From: Limnohabitans sp.
Lineage (GTDB): Bacteria; Planctomycetota; Phycisphaerae; Phycisphaerales; SM1A02
DNA length: 5,821 nucleotides
Assembly (NCBI GenBank): GCA_030054275.1
Contig: JASGCF010000219.1
Location: forward strand, 1 to 5,821
Direction of reading: 5' to 3'
Shown: in pieces, positions 1-5,524 of the stretch
How the letters are laid out: every line of letters starts with the position of its first letter
Numbering within the stretch: position 1 is the first letter of the stretch
Notes under the pieces: model-generated
What the model was told of the DNA's origin: nothing
Databases searched by the model: none
Seen by the model: the letters and a program-made list of their open reading frames with translations, nothing else
Program-made: the position numbers and the translations under genes

Positions 1-214
1 TTGGTGCGCTTTCGCTTGGTGTCGTGTCGCGTGGTTTTTCGCTCGGTTTCTCGCTTGGTTTTTCGCTTGGGGCCTTCCGCGCCGGTGCTGTCGAAGCAGG
101 GACCGCAAGTTGCGCCGAAACTTCAGCCGTTGCGAAGCCAGCAAGCAGCACCGCAGAAGCCAAACCGAGGGCGCGAGTTACACGGGTTGAACTGTGCCAA
201 AACGGATGACGCAT
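1..214 (-). CDS. Secreted protein with PSEK repeats, N-terminal part only (cut by left edge)
   Basis: The minus strand is open from an ATG at 214-212 to the window edge, giving 71 complete codons. Residues 1-34 look like a Sec signal peptide: a basic n-region (RVTR, 11-14), a hydrophobic stretch (ALGLASAVLLAGFATA, 15-30), and AxA-type cleavage options after A30 (ATA|EV) or A34 (VSA|QL). From about residue 36 the mature chain is low complexity, rich in Pro, Ala, Ser, Lys and Glu, with PSEK repeated three times at 49-60. Such charged Pro-rich segments usually serve as flexible linkers or wall-spanning spacers before a folded domain, which would lie outside the window. There is no good Shine-Dalgarno sequence (only GGA, 9 bases upstream). 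It lies 121 bases after the transporter gene on the same strand, so it may be third in that unit or have its own promoter. Function is not recognisable. The call rests on the signal peptide and the uninterrupted frame. Confidence 0.66.
   Translation of the reverse strand, partial: MRHPFWHSSTRVTRALGLASAVLLAGFATAEVSAQLAVPASTAPARKAPSEKPSEKPSEKPRDTTPSESAP
35..70 (-). repeat. Three 12-base imperfect tandem repeats encoding PSEK
   Basis: Three adjacent 12-base units read on the plus strand as TTTTTCGCTCGG (35-46), TTTCTCGCTTGG (47-58) and TTTTTCGCTTGG (59-70). On the minus strand they keep frame and encode the PSEK repeats of the truncated secreted protein. Unit differences are mostly at third codon positions. 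Two further degenerate copies may lie at the left (PRDT, PSES). The number of units could vary between strains by slippage, always in frame because the unit is a multiple of three. Confidence 0.75.
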
Positions 215-335
215 AGGTGTTCCGATCGGCGGCGAACGCCACCTTCTTCAGATCTACGCAACTTTCGCGGGGAGATTGCAAGGATGCAAGGCGAATTTTC
301 CGTCGATTTGGAATTCTGAGCCAATTTGTCTCGGC
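215..335. other. Intergenic gap between transporter and secreted-protein genes
   Basis: This 121-base stretch separates two same-strand genes. On the minus strand it has a TTGCAA hexamer about 19 bases before TAGATC, a poor promoter candidate. A GGCG-AA-CGCC palindrome at 231-239 has too small a loop and no T-tract, so it is not a convincing terminator. Nothing else is recognised, and co-transcription remains possible. Confidence 0.3.
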
Positions 336-1601
336 TCAACCTGCAGCCCGTCGAAGCCGCCAACCCGCAATCATCGCGACCATGGCGCATAGGACGCCTA
401 CCACGCTGAAAATCTGGTGGCTTGGCACATCGAGCGTCCGAAGTGCGAGGAAAAGCGCAGAACCGGCTGCGCCAAGCGCAAAGGACAGTCCGTTCGCCGT
501 GCCAAGTACGCGTCCGCGCAGATCATCTGGGGCAAGTGATTGCAGCATTGATTGCAACGGAATGATGTAGAGGCCCGCGACCAAGCCTGTCGCTGCGAGC
601 AATGCCATGGTGATGTTGAAGTCGTTTGGCGCAACACCGAGTGCCATGAAGCCAAGTGCCAATCCGCCCGCACCAAAGACGATGAAGAGTTGCCTGCGTT
701 CGACGCGATCAAGGTACGCAGCGCCCACACAGCCAAGTCCGATTGCGACAGCGAGCGCAGCCATCAGGTGCGAGGTCTTCTCGTCCGACACTCCAAGGAA
801 CGCCGAGTAGTCGGGCAGAATGCTCAGCACGATCGCCGCGACGAAGTAGAAAAATGTCCACGCAAAGCACACGCCAAGCAGTGGTCCCTTCGCCATGAAC
901 TTGAGCGTGGTGATGTAGGTTGAGAATGGATTGAAATCGACGGGAAGATCCGGACTCTGTGCTTTGAGGCGCGGCAGCGTGAGGCATGTCAGAAATCCGA
1001 GCAGCACCGCAATGGCCATGGCAGTGCCTGGAAGCCATGCGCTCTCACCGGATGGAACACCGTTTACAAAGCCCGCTTTCCAACGGTGTGCAACAAGGCC
1101 GGCAACCAAAAGTCCGCAAATCACAGCGACATTTGTGGCCATGTTCACGATGCCATTCGCGCGCGCAATCTGCGAGGGCCCAACGAGCTCGGCGATCATG
1201 CCGTACTTCACTGGACCGAAGAACGCACTCACAATCGCGAAGGCGATCAATGCTGTGAGCGCGCCCCATGCAGAGCCGCGCGCAAACTCAACAGCACTGA
1301 ACGCAGCCACGGCGAGCGAGATTGTTTTGAGCACGATCGTGATACGCGACTTCGATGAGCGATCTGCGATGCGTCCACCAAAGGCTGAAAGCAGCACAAA
1401 CGGAAGCGTGAAGGCAACGCCGATGAGACCGTTACCACCTTTGCCGAAGACTGTTTCCCACGGCGCGCCAACCGCAACGGCGAAGGTGAGCACGCCCTTG
1501 ATGATGTTGTCACTCGCTGCCTCGAAAAACTGCGTCAAAAGCAGCGAAATGAAGCCGTGATTCCACAGCGCGCGTACTTCGCGTTGTGCGGCATCACTCA
1601 T
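336..1601 (-). CDS. LplT-like major facilitator superfamily transporter (possible lysophospholipid flippase)
   Basis: A 421-residue, strongly hydrophobic protein of usual MFS length with about 12 predicted membrane helices. Its motifs match the LplT/Aas-type branch. They are QFFEAASDN (24-32, the counterpart of the QFLSAFGDN start of E. coli LplT), GGRIADRSSKSR (75-86, MFS motif A after helix 2), FGPVKYGMIAEL (128-139), ARANGIVNMAT (147-157) and a late YIIPLQSMLQ (345-354) resembling the VVPLNALLQ segment of LplT. LplT moves lysophospholipids across the inner membrane for re-acylation. That role is known for the family and only inferred here, and no acyltransferase domain is fused or nearby. 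The ATG start is supported by GAGG seven bases upstream and by a four-base ATGA overlap with the upstream isomerase gene, implying translational coupling. Another MFS drug or metabolite exporter remains possible. Confidence 0.85.
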   Translation of the reverse strand: MSDAAQREVRALWNHGFISLLLTQFFEAASDNIIKGVLTFAVAVGAPWETVFGKGGNGLIGVAFTLPFVLLSAFGGRIADRSSKSRITIVLKTISLAVAAFSAVEFARGSAWGALTALIAFAIVSAFFGPVKYGMIAELVGPSQIARANGIVNMATNVAVICGLLVAGLVAHRWKAGFVNGVPSGESAWLPGTAMAIAVLLGFLTCLTLPRLKAQSPDLPVDFNPFSTYITTLKFMAKGPLLGVCFAWTFFYFVAAIVLSILPDYSAFLGVSDEKTSHLMAALAVAIGLGCVGAAYLDRVERRQLFIVFGAGGLALGFMALGVAPNDFNITMALLAATGLVAGLYIIPLQSMLQSLAPDDLRGRVLGTANGLSFALGAAGSALFLALRTLDVPSHQIFSVVGVLCAMVAMIAGWRLRRAAG

Positions 1602-2650
1602 CGATCCGCCTCGGTCGGGGCGGATTGCGCAGCGGGTCGCGTCACGCGCGCATCAGGGCGGCCCTTGCCTGGTGTCCAAGGTGGAGCATCGATCGTGAAC
1701 GCGCGTGTCACAACTTCTGGTTTCATCGGCCGTCCCGTCGCTGGATCCGCGATGGCACCGGCCGCGATACGCAGAATGGTGTCGGCGCCTTCAACGGCAT
1801 ATCCGAATGCGCAGTACTGACCATCGAGTCGCGCTGTTCCTTCGCGTGAAAGCGCCACAAACCACTGACTTCCTGCGCTATCAGGCCAGTCATTGCGCGC
1901 CATCGAAATCACACCGAAGTCATGCGGAAGGCGTGACGGTTCAAGTGCAATGTCGTATCCAGGACCGCCGTCGCCAGAGCCCGTGGGATCGCCGCCCTGC
2001 ACAACAAAGGGCACTCCGTGACGGTCGGCTGGAACGATGCGATGCACCATGGTGCCGTCGTAAAAACCACTTGCAGCAAGATCAACGAAGTTCCGCGCTG
2101 TATTCGGTGCTTCGTCAGGGCAGAGCGCGAAACGAAGGCGTCCAGCCGATGTCTCGAAGATCACATCGCGATCACGCTCGATACGAAAGCCAGAGAGCGG
2201 GGTCGGATCTGCGTTCGGCCACTCTTTGGCCAGTGTTGCGTGCGCTTCACTCGTCGTATCAAGAAGCTTGCTGCCCCAACCAATGATGCGCGTGAACTTG
2301 GTCTTGCCATCGGGCCGTGTGTCTTGCGCGGTACGAATCGTGGGTCGTGACACAAGCGGCACCACGATCAACGGTGCGCCTTCGGGAGCACCGCCGACGA
2401 TCGCTTGGACACGCACGGCTCGTTCCGCAGCACGGATGCTCGGAAAGAGTGCAGCGAGATCAAGTTCACCGTTCGTCGCGGTTGCGCGTGCGAGTTCTTT
2501 CGCATCGCGATCAAGAAGCACCAGTTCGCATGTCGCGTCGATTCCCGAAAGTACAGCGGGAATCGCTGCGTCCGGCTTGGCAAACGGCACCTTCGGCAAG
2601 AGTTCAGTCGCGGCGAACGCGGCGGTTGCAACGAGAAGCGGGGCAGTCAT
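1598..2650 (-). CDS. Cyclophilin-type peptidylprolyl cis-trans isomerase with extra N-terminal domain, probably exported
   Basis: A 350-residue protein whose C-terminal part (about 160-322) is a cyclophilin domain catalysing cis-trans isomerisation of Xaa-Pro bonds. Visible marks are HRIVP (203-207, catalytic Arg204), FVVQGGDPTGSGDGGPGY (215-232, with the Phe60 and Gln63 equivalents of human CypA at 215 and 218), GVISMAR (246-252), DSAGSQWF (257-264) and LDGQY (275-279). Two details are odd. Six residues are inserted between the catalytic Arg and Phe215, and the CypA Trp121 position is Arg274. Residues 20-155 form an extra region of unknown function. The start MTAPLLVATAAFAA is short and hydrophobic without basic residues, a weak signal peptide; it suggests export, but a cytoplasmic location is possible. 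No in-frame start lies upstream before a TGA, and no Shine-Dalgarno is visible. A Pro/Ala-rich tail follows residue 323. It is first in a unit with the transporter. Confidence 0.93.
   Translation of the reverse strand: MTAPLLVATAAFAATELLPKVPFAKPDAAIPAVLSGIDATCELVLLDRDAKELARATATNGELDLAALFPSIRAAERAVRVQAIVGGAPEGAPLIVVPLVSRPTIRTAQDTRPDGKTKFTRIIGWGSKLLDTTSEAHATLAKEWPNADPTPLSGFRIERDRDVIFETSAGRLRFALCPDEAPNTARNFVDLAASGFYDGTMVHRIVPADRHGVPFVVQGGDPTGSGDGGPGYDIALEPSRLPHDFGVISMARNDWPDSAGSQWFVALSREGTARLDGQYCAFGYAVEGADTILRIAAGAIADPATGRPMKPEVVTRAFTIDAPPWTPGKGRPDARVTRPAAQSAPTEADR
1609..1612 (-). promoter_or_regulatory. Shine-Dalgarno GAGG for the transporter gene, inside the preceding gene
   Basis: The minus strand reads GAGGCGGATCG directly before the ATG at 1601, with seven bases between GAGG and the start codon. 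The site lies within the last codons of the isomerase gene, whose TGA overlaps the ATG. It fixes the transporter start and indicates coupled translation. Confidence 0.6.
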
Positions 2651-2656
2651 GCACGC

Positions 2657-2662
2657 ATTATG
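2657..2662 (-). promoter_or_regulatory. Candidate -10 element (CATAAT) for the isomerase gene
   Basis: CATAAT on the minus strand matches TATAAT at five of six positions and ends six bases before the ATG at 2650. Transcription would then begin at or next to the start codon, giving a leaderless mRNA, which fits the lack of a Shine-Dalgarno. No -35 hexamer is seen. Inference only. Confidence 0.3.
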
Positions 2663-2676
2663 GCGTGTTTCGCCAT
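2660..2676. promoter_or_regulatory. Perfect inverted repeat between divergent genes (possible operator)
   Basis: ATGGCG (2660-2665), a five-base TGTTT spacer and CGCCAT (2671-2676) form a perfect six-base-arm inverted repeat. It sits in the middle of the 40-base gap between the isomerase and gatB start codons, overlapping the -10 candidate of one gene and abutting that of the other. A repressor bound here could control both directions. A repeat of this size can also arise by chance. Confidence 0.35.
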
Positions 2677-2682
2677 TACCAT
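2677..2682 (+). promoter_or_regulatory. Candidate -10 element (TACCAT) for gatB
   Basis: TACCAT fits the TANNNT pattern of a -10 box and ends eight bases before the gatB ATG at 2691. Transcription would start at about the A of ATG, so the transcript could be leaderless. No Shine-Dalgarno precedes gatB, in keeping with this. No -35 match is seen. Confidence 0.3.
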
Positions 2683-2690
2683 CTCGGCCT

Positions 2691-4262
2691 ATGTCTCAGC
2701 CCACGGCGATCAGCGTTGATCCGAAATCCGCGAAAGTGCTCTCAGCCCGCCTGAAGGTTGGTCTTGAGATTCACATCGAACTCGCAACGCGCACCAAGAT
2801 GTTCACGCGCGTGCCAAACGCAGCGCATCCATCCCATTTCGACGAAGTGCCGAACACGCTCATCGATCCAGTGGTGTGCGCGCTGCCCGGCGCGCTTCCG
2901 GTGATGAACAAAGCCGCGGTTGAAATGTCGATGATGGTCGGGCTCGCGCTCGGTTGCTCGATCGCGCGATACTCAAAGTGGGATCGCAAGAACTACTACT
3001 ACCCCGATCTCCCGAAGGGCTATCAGATTTCGCAGTACGACTTGCCACTTTGCCACGATGGCAGCGTGGTGATTCCGGTTGCTGCTGGAGGTACGCGCGC
3101 AATTGGAATCATCCGCGCGCACCTCGAAGAAGACACGGGAAAACTCGGCCATGAGTTGCCGGGCGGCCATCACTACGCGGGCTCGCTCGTCGACTTGAAT
3201 CGCGCAGGCACGCCGCTTCTTGAAGTGGTCACAGCGCCCGACTTCGACTGCGCGGAAGATGTCGTGACCTTCGCCGAAGAACTGCGCAACATCTGTCGAT
3301 TCCTCGGCGTGACCGAAGGCATCATGCAGAAGGGCCACATGCGCTTCGAGCCGAATATCAACATGGTTCTTGAACTTGAAGGCGGTGTCACGGTGAAGAC
3401 GCCGATCGTCGAAGTGAAGAATCTCAACAGTTTCCGCGCTGTGAAAGGCGCGATTGAGTTTGAAGCGAAGCGGCAAATCGAAGAGTGGCGCGAGACAGGC
3501 CGCGAAATGGGCCGAGGCATGAAGTCAACGCGCGGCTGGGATGACATCAACTTGCGCACTGTGTTGCAACGAGAAAAAGAAGACGCACACGATTACCGCT
3601 ATTTCCCAGAACCAGACCTTGTACCTGTTGAAGTGAGCGATGCGTGGTTGGCCGATGTGTCGTCGCGAGTTCCCGAGTTGCCGCTTGCCCGGCGTGCGCG
3701 ATACATCACTGGATATGGCCTGAGCGAGATTGATGCGCTCAACATTGTTTCGGAGCGCGACACTTGCTTCTACTTCGAGCGTTGTGTTGCCGCGCTTGAA
3801 GCCTCGGGTGGTGCGAAGAGCGCGAAAGATGCTGGATATGCAACAGGAAAGTTGCTTCTCAACACGATCGCGAAGCATGCAAATGAGCGCGGTATTGCCG
3901 TGCATGAACTCGAAGCGCTTGGCATGGGGGCGATGCAAGTTGCATCGATACTTGCGCTGCGTGAAGCCGGTGCCATCGGTCCACAAGCAGTGGATCCGTT
4001 GATCGGCGCGTTGCTTGCGGAAGGTGGTGGAGATCCGAAAGTTGTCGCAGAGAAACTCGGATTGGTGGTGGTGCGCGACGAAGGGCAACTCAACGCGTGG
4101 GTTGACGCAGCCATCGCCGCGAACGAAGCAGCAGCCAATGATGTTCGCTCTGGCAAGATGGCGGCGATTGGTCGCATTGTTGGCGCCGTGATGAAACTCT
4201 CCGGCGGCAAGGTGGATGCGAAGAGCGTGAACGAAGCGATTCTGAAAAAGTTGCAGTCGTGA
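2691..4262 (+). CDS. gatB: Aspartyl/glutamyl-tRNA(Asn/Gln) amidotransferase subunit B
   Basis: A 523-residue GatB, slightly longer than the usual 475-500. In the GatCAB complex GatB binds mischarged Glu-tRNA(Gln) or Asp-tRNA(Asn), activates the side-chain carboxylate with ATP, and uses ammonia released by GatA to form the amide. Key motifs are GLEIHIEL (24-31), NYYYPDLPKGYQISQYD (101-117), HLEEDTGK (144-151), SLVDLNRAGTPLLEVVT (165-181), EVKNLNSF (241-248) and DYRYFPEPDL (301-310). A C-terminal helical tRNA-binding tail (about 375-523) includes GKMAAIGRIVGAVMK. The two cysteine pairs that bind zinc in many GatB proteins are absent (TKMFTRVPN at 35-43, single Cys63). The usual RCDxN is RFEPN (218-222). 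An in-frame ATG at 2649 would add 14 residues; 2691 is preferred because the extension is not typical of the family. No gatA or gatC lies in the window. Confidence 0.96.
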   Translation: MSQPTAISVDPKSAKVLSARLKVGLEIHIELATRTKMFTRVPNAAHPSHFDEVPNTLIDPVVCALPGALPVMNKAAVEMSMMVGLALGCSIARYSKWDRKNYYYPDLPKGYQISQYDLPLCHDGSVVIPVAAGGTRAIGIIRAHLEEDTGKLGHELPGGHHYAGSLVDLNRAGTPLLEVVTAPDFDCAEDVVTFAEELRNICRFLGVTEGIMQKGHMRFEPNINMVLELEGGVTVKTPIVEVKNLNSFRAVKGAIEFEAKRQIEEWRETGREMGRGMKSTRGWDDINLRTVLQREKEDAHDYRYFPEPDLVPVEVSDAWLADVSSRVPELPLARRARYITGYGLSEIDALNIVSERDTCFYFERCVAALEASGGAKSAKDAGYATGKLLLNTIAKHANERGIAVHELEALGMGAMQVASILALREAGAIGPQAVDPLIGALLAEGGGDPKVVAEKLGLVVVRDEGQLNAWVDAAIAANEAAANDVRSGKMAAIGRIVGAVMKLSGGKVDAKSVNEAILKKLQS

Positions 4263-4300
4263 TGTCGCGCTTCCCGATTCGCGGGTTTGTATTTCTAGTT

Positions 4301-4304
4301 GAGG
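4301..4304 (+). promoter_or_regulatory. Shine-Dalgarno GAGG for hpt
   Basis: TTGAGGT at 4299-4305 places GAGG seven bases before the ATG at 4312. It decides in favour of the long, His-rich N-terminus over a downstream TTG at 4399 nearer the family's usual start. It lies in the 49-base gatB-hpt gap, which also has a weak CCCG-ATTCG-CGGG hairpin at 4273-4285. Confidence 0.55.
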
Positions 4305-4311
4305 TCACGCG

Positions 4312-4941
4312 ATGAGTTCGACCAGTGGACACATGCCGAGTTCTTCGCACGAGGCGCATGGGCATGCGCACGATGCAGCAACGGGTACGCACGCGCGATT
4401 GCACGACGACATCGAGCGCGTCCTTGTGCCGGCAGCAGCGATCGCAGAGCGTGTGCGTGCGCTCGCGCAGACGCTCGGCGAGGACTACGCGCACGCGGAT
4501 GGGCGTTTGACGGTGGTGCCCGTGATGACCGGAAGTCTGCTTTTTGCAGCGGATTTAGTGCGCGCACTTCCGCAGCGACGCATGCGCATTCAACTGACGA
4601 CGGTGTCAAGTTACGGGGGCAAAGCGACCGCGACGCGTGGAAGCGCGATTGTTGGCGCGCTCCCCAAGCATCTCGAAGGGCACCATGTGCTCATTGTGGA
4701 TGACATTCTTGATTCGGGTGGCACGCTGCGACTTTTGCGCAGTGAGTTTGAATCGCGTGGGGCTGCGAGTGTGCGAGCGTGCGTGTTGCTTCGGAAGAAG
4801 ATTGAGAGCGCGCTTTCAACGCCCTGCGAGTATGTCGGTTTTGATATTGGCGATGAATTCGTCGTTGGCTACGGTCTCGATTACGACGACCTCTATCGCA
4901 ATCTGCCCTATGTCGGCACGCTTCGGAGGGAAGCGCGGTGA
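4312..4941 (+). CDS. hpt: Hypoxanthine (guanine) phosphoribosyltransferase with His-rich N-terminal extension
   Basis: A 209-residue type I phosphoribosyltransferase of purine salvage, joining hypoxanthine or guanine to PRPP to give IMP or GMP in the cytoplasm. The PRPP loop VLIVDDILDSGGTL is at 126-139 with the acidic pair D130-D131. The first PRPP-contact loop is MTGSL (72-76, usually LKGS). The mobile active-site loop is SSYGGKATATRG (99-110). Lys162 in LLRKK matches the purine O6-binding lysine of E. coli Hpt, and GFDIGDEFVVGYGLDY (176-191) holds the base-stacking Phe177. The C-terminal NLPYVG (197-202) is typical. Residues 1-31 are an unusual extension with seven histidines (HEAHGHAH at 13-20). 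Hypoxanthine is the likeliest substrate, but guanine or xanthine preference cannot be read from sequence. The gene follows gatB by 49 bases and its TGA overlaps the next start. Confidence 0.94.
   Translation: MSSTSGHMPSSSHEAHGHAHDAATGTHARLHDDIERVLVPAAAIAERVRALAQTLGEDYAHADGRLTVVPVMTGSLLFAADLVRALPQRRMRIQLTTVSSYGGKATATRGSAIVGALPKHLEGHHVLIVDDILDSGGTLRLLRSEFESRGAASVRACVLLRKKIESALSTPCEYVGFDIGDEFVVGYGLDYDDLYRNLPYVGTLRREAR
4925..4930 (+). promoter_or_regulatory. Shine-Dalgarno GGAGGG for the PH-domain gene, inside hpt
   Basis: GGAGGG near the 3' end of hpt lies seven bases before a GTG at 4938. This strong site justifies the GTG start, which overlaps the hpt stop as GTGA, a classic translational-coupling junction. 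Confidence 0.7.
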
Positions 4942-5516
4942 CGCGCGTTCTCGCCGCAAACTCGGAGACGCCTGCGCAGGCAACGACAGCCAGCCCAACG
5001 GTGGTTGTGCCCGCACTTCCAACAGCAGTCCAAGCAACGCTTTCGCCGGACGAAATCGTCATTCTTGTGCTTCGTCCGAGCCTCCTGTACATCCCGCTCT
5101 CGTCGCTTGGAACGCTCGGCGCAAGCGCGATCATCGCAGCGACACTCGCGTGGGCGTCGATGTACGAGTGGAGCGCGTGGAGCGAAGCTGGCGGTATCTC
5201 GGTGGGCGTGATCGTCGCGTGTGCACGGCTTTCATGGGCGTGGCTTGATTGGTACACGCATCTCTTTGTACTCACCGATCGCCGCGTCATCGCGCGACGC
5301 GGCATCTTGCGCACAGCGCTCTACGAAGCTCCGTTGGTGCAGATTCAGAACACGGTTGTCGTGCAGAGCCTGCGCGAACGCATCTTCGGCCTCGGCACCA
5401 TCGGCTTCGCGACCGCCGGTCGCAGCACCTTCGACGCATTTTGGGAGATGGTGCGGCGCCCGTTTGTCGTGCACGGACAAGTGCTCGACGCGATTCGGAG
5501 ATACGGGAAGAAGTGA
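4938..5516 (+). CDS. Two-helix membrane protein with bacterial PH domain (DUF304/bPH2)
   Basis: A 192-residue protein starting at GTG. Residues 1-40 are Ala/Thr/Pro-rich and probably disordered. Two hydrophobic segments follow (about 48-75 and 85-107), separated by a short Trp/Glu-containing turn. The bPH2 domain then starts at HLFVLTDRRVIARRGIL (108-124), its hallmark. It continues through EAPLVQIQNTVVVQSLRERIFGLGTI (130-155; the Q-I-Q and G-L-G-T positions are characteristic) and ends near 183. Family members such as YdbS/YdbT of Bacillus sit in the cytoplasmic membrane; their biochemical role is poorly defined. The domain most likely faces the cytoplasm after two crossings, which is an inference. 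The gene overlaps hpt by four bases and is followed eight bases later by a secreted-protein gene, so it is likely co-transcribed. A link to purine salvage is not evident. Confidence 0.85.
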   Translation: MTRVLAANSETPAQATTASPTVVVPALPTAVQATLSPDEIVILVLRPSLLYIPLSSLGTLGASAIIAATLAWASMYEWSAWSEAGGISVGVIVACARLSWAWLDWYTHLFVLTDRRVIARRGILRTALYEAPLVQIQNTVVVQSLRERIFGLGTIGFATAGRSTFDAFWEMVRRPFVVHGQVLDAIRRYGKK

Positions 5517-5518
5517 GG
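5515..5518 (+). promoter_or_regulatory. Shine-Dalgarno GAGG overlapping the preceding stop codon
   Basis: GAGG shares two bases with the TGA (5514-5516) of the PH-domain gene and lies six bases before the ATG at 5525. It supports that start and coupling between the two genes. Confidence 0.5.
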
Positions 5519-5524
5519 CGAGCC

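Noticed and set aside
229..244. GC-rich palindrome in the transporter to secreted-protein gap as an intrinsic terminator
   Set aside because: The loop is two bases and no T-tract follows on either strand.
931..1560. A 209-codon plus-strand open frame opposite the transporter
   Set aside because: Its translation shows no domain or motif, whereas the minus-strand frame encodes a clear MFS protein.
2226..2690. A 155-codon open extension upstream of gatB in the same frame
   Set aside because: It runs antisense to the isomerase gene and lacks GatB-like sequence. It is an open shadow frame caused by codon bias, and the family start fits 2691.
2649..2690. Upstream in-frame ATG at 2649 as the gatB start
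   Set aside because: It would add 14 residues (MHALWRVSPLPSRP) not expected in GatB and would overlap the isomerase start codon. It has only a poor G-rich stretch upstream. It is not fully excluded.
4273..4285. CCCG-ATTCG-CGGG hairpin followed by TTTGTATTTCT between gatB and hpt, as a terminator or attenuator
   Set aside because: The stem is only four base pairs and the T-run is interrupted, too weak for a confident terminator.
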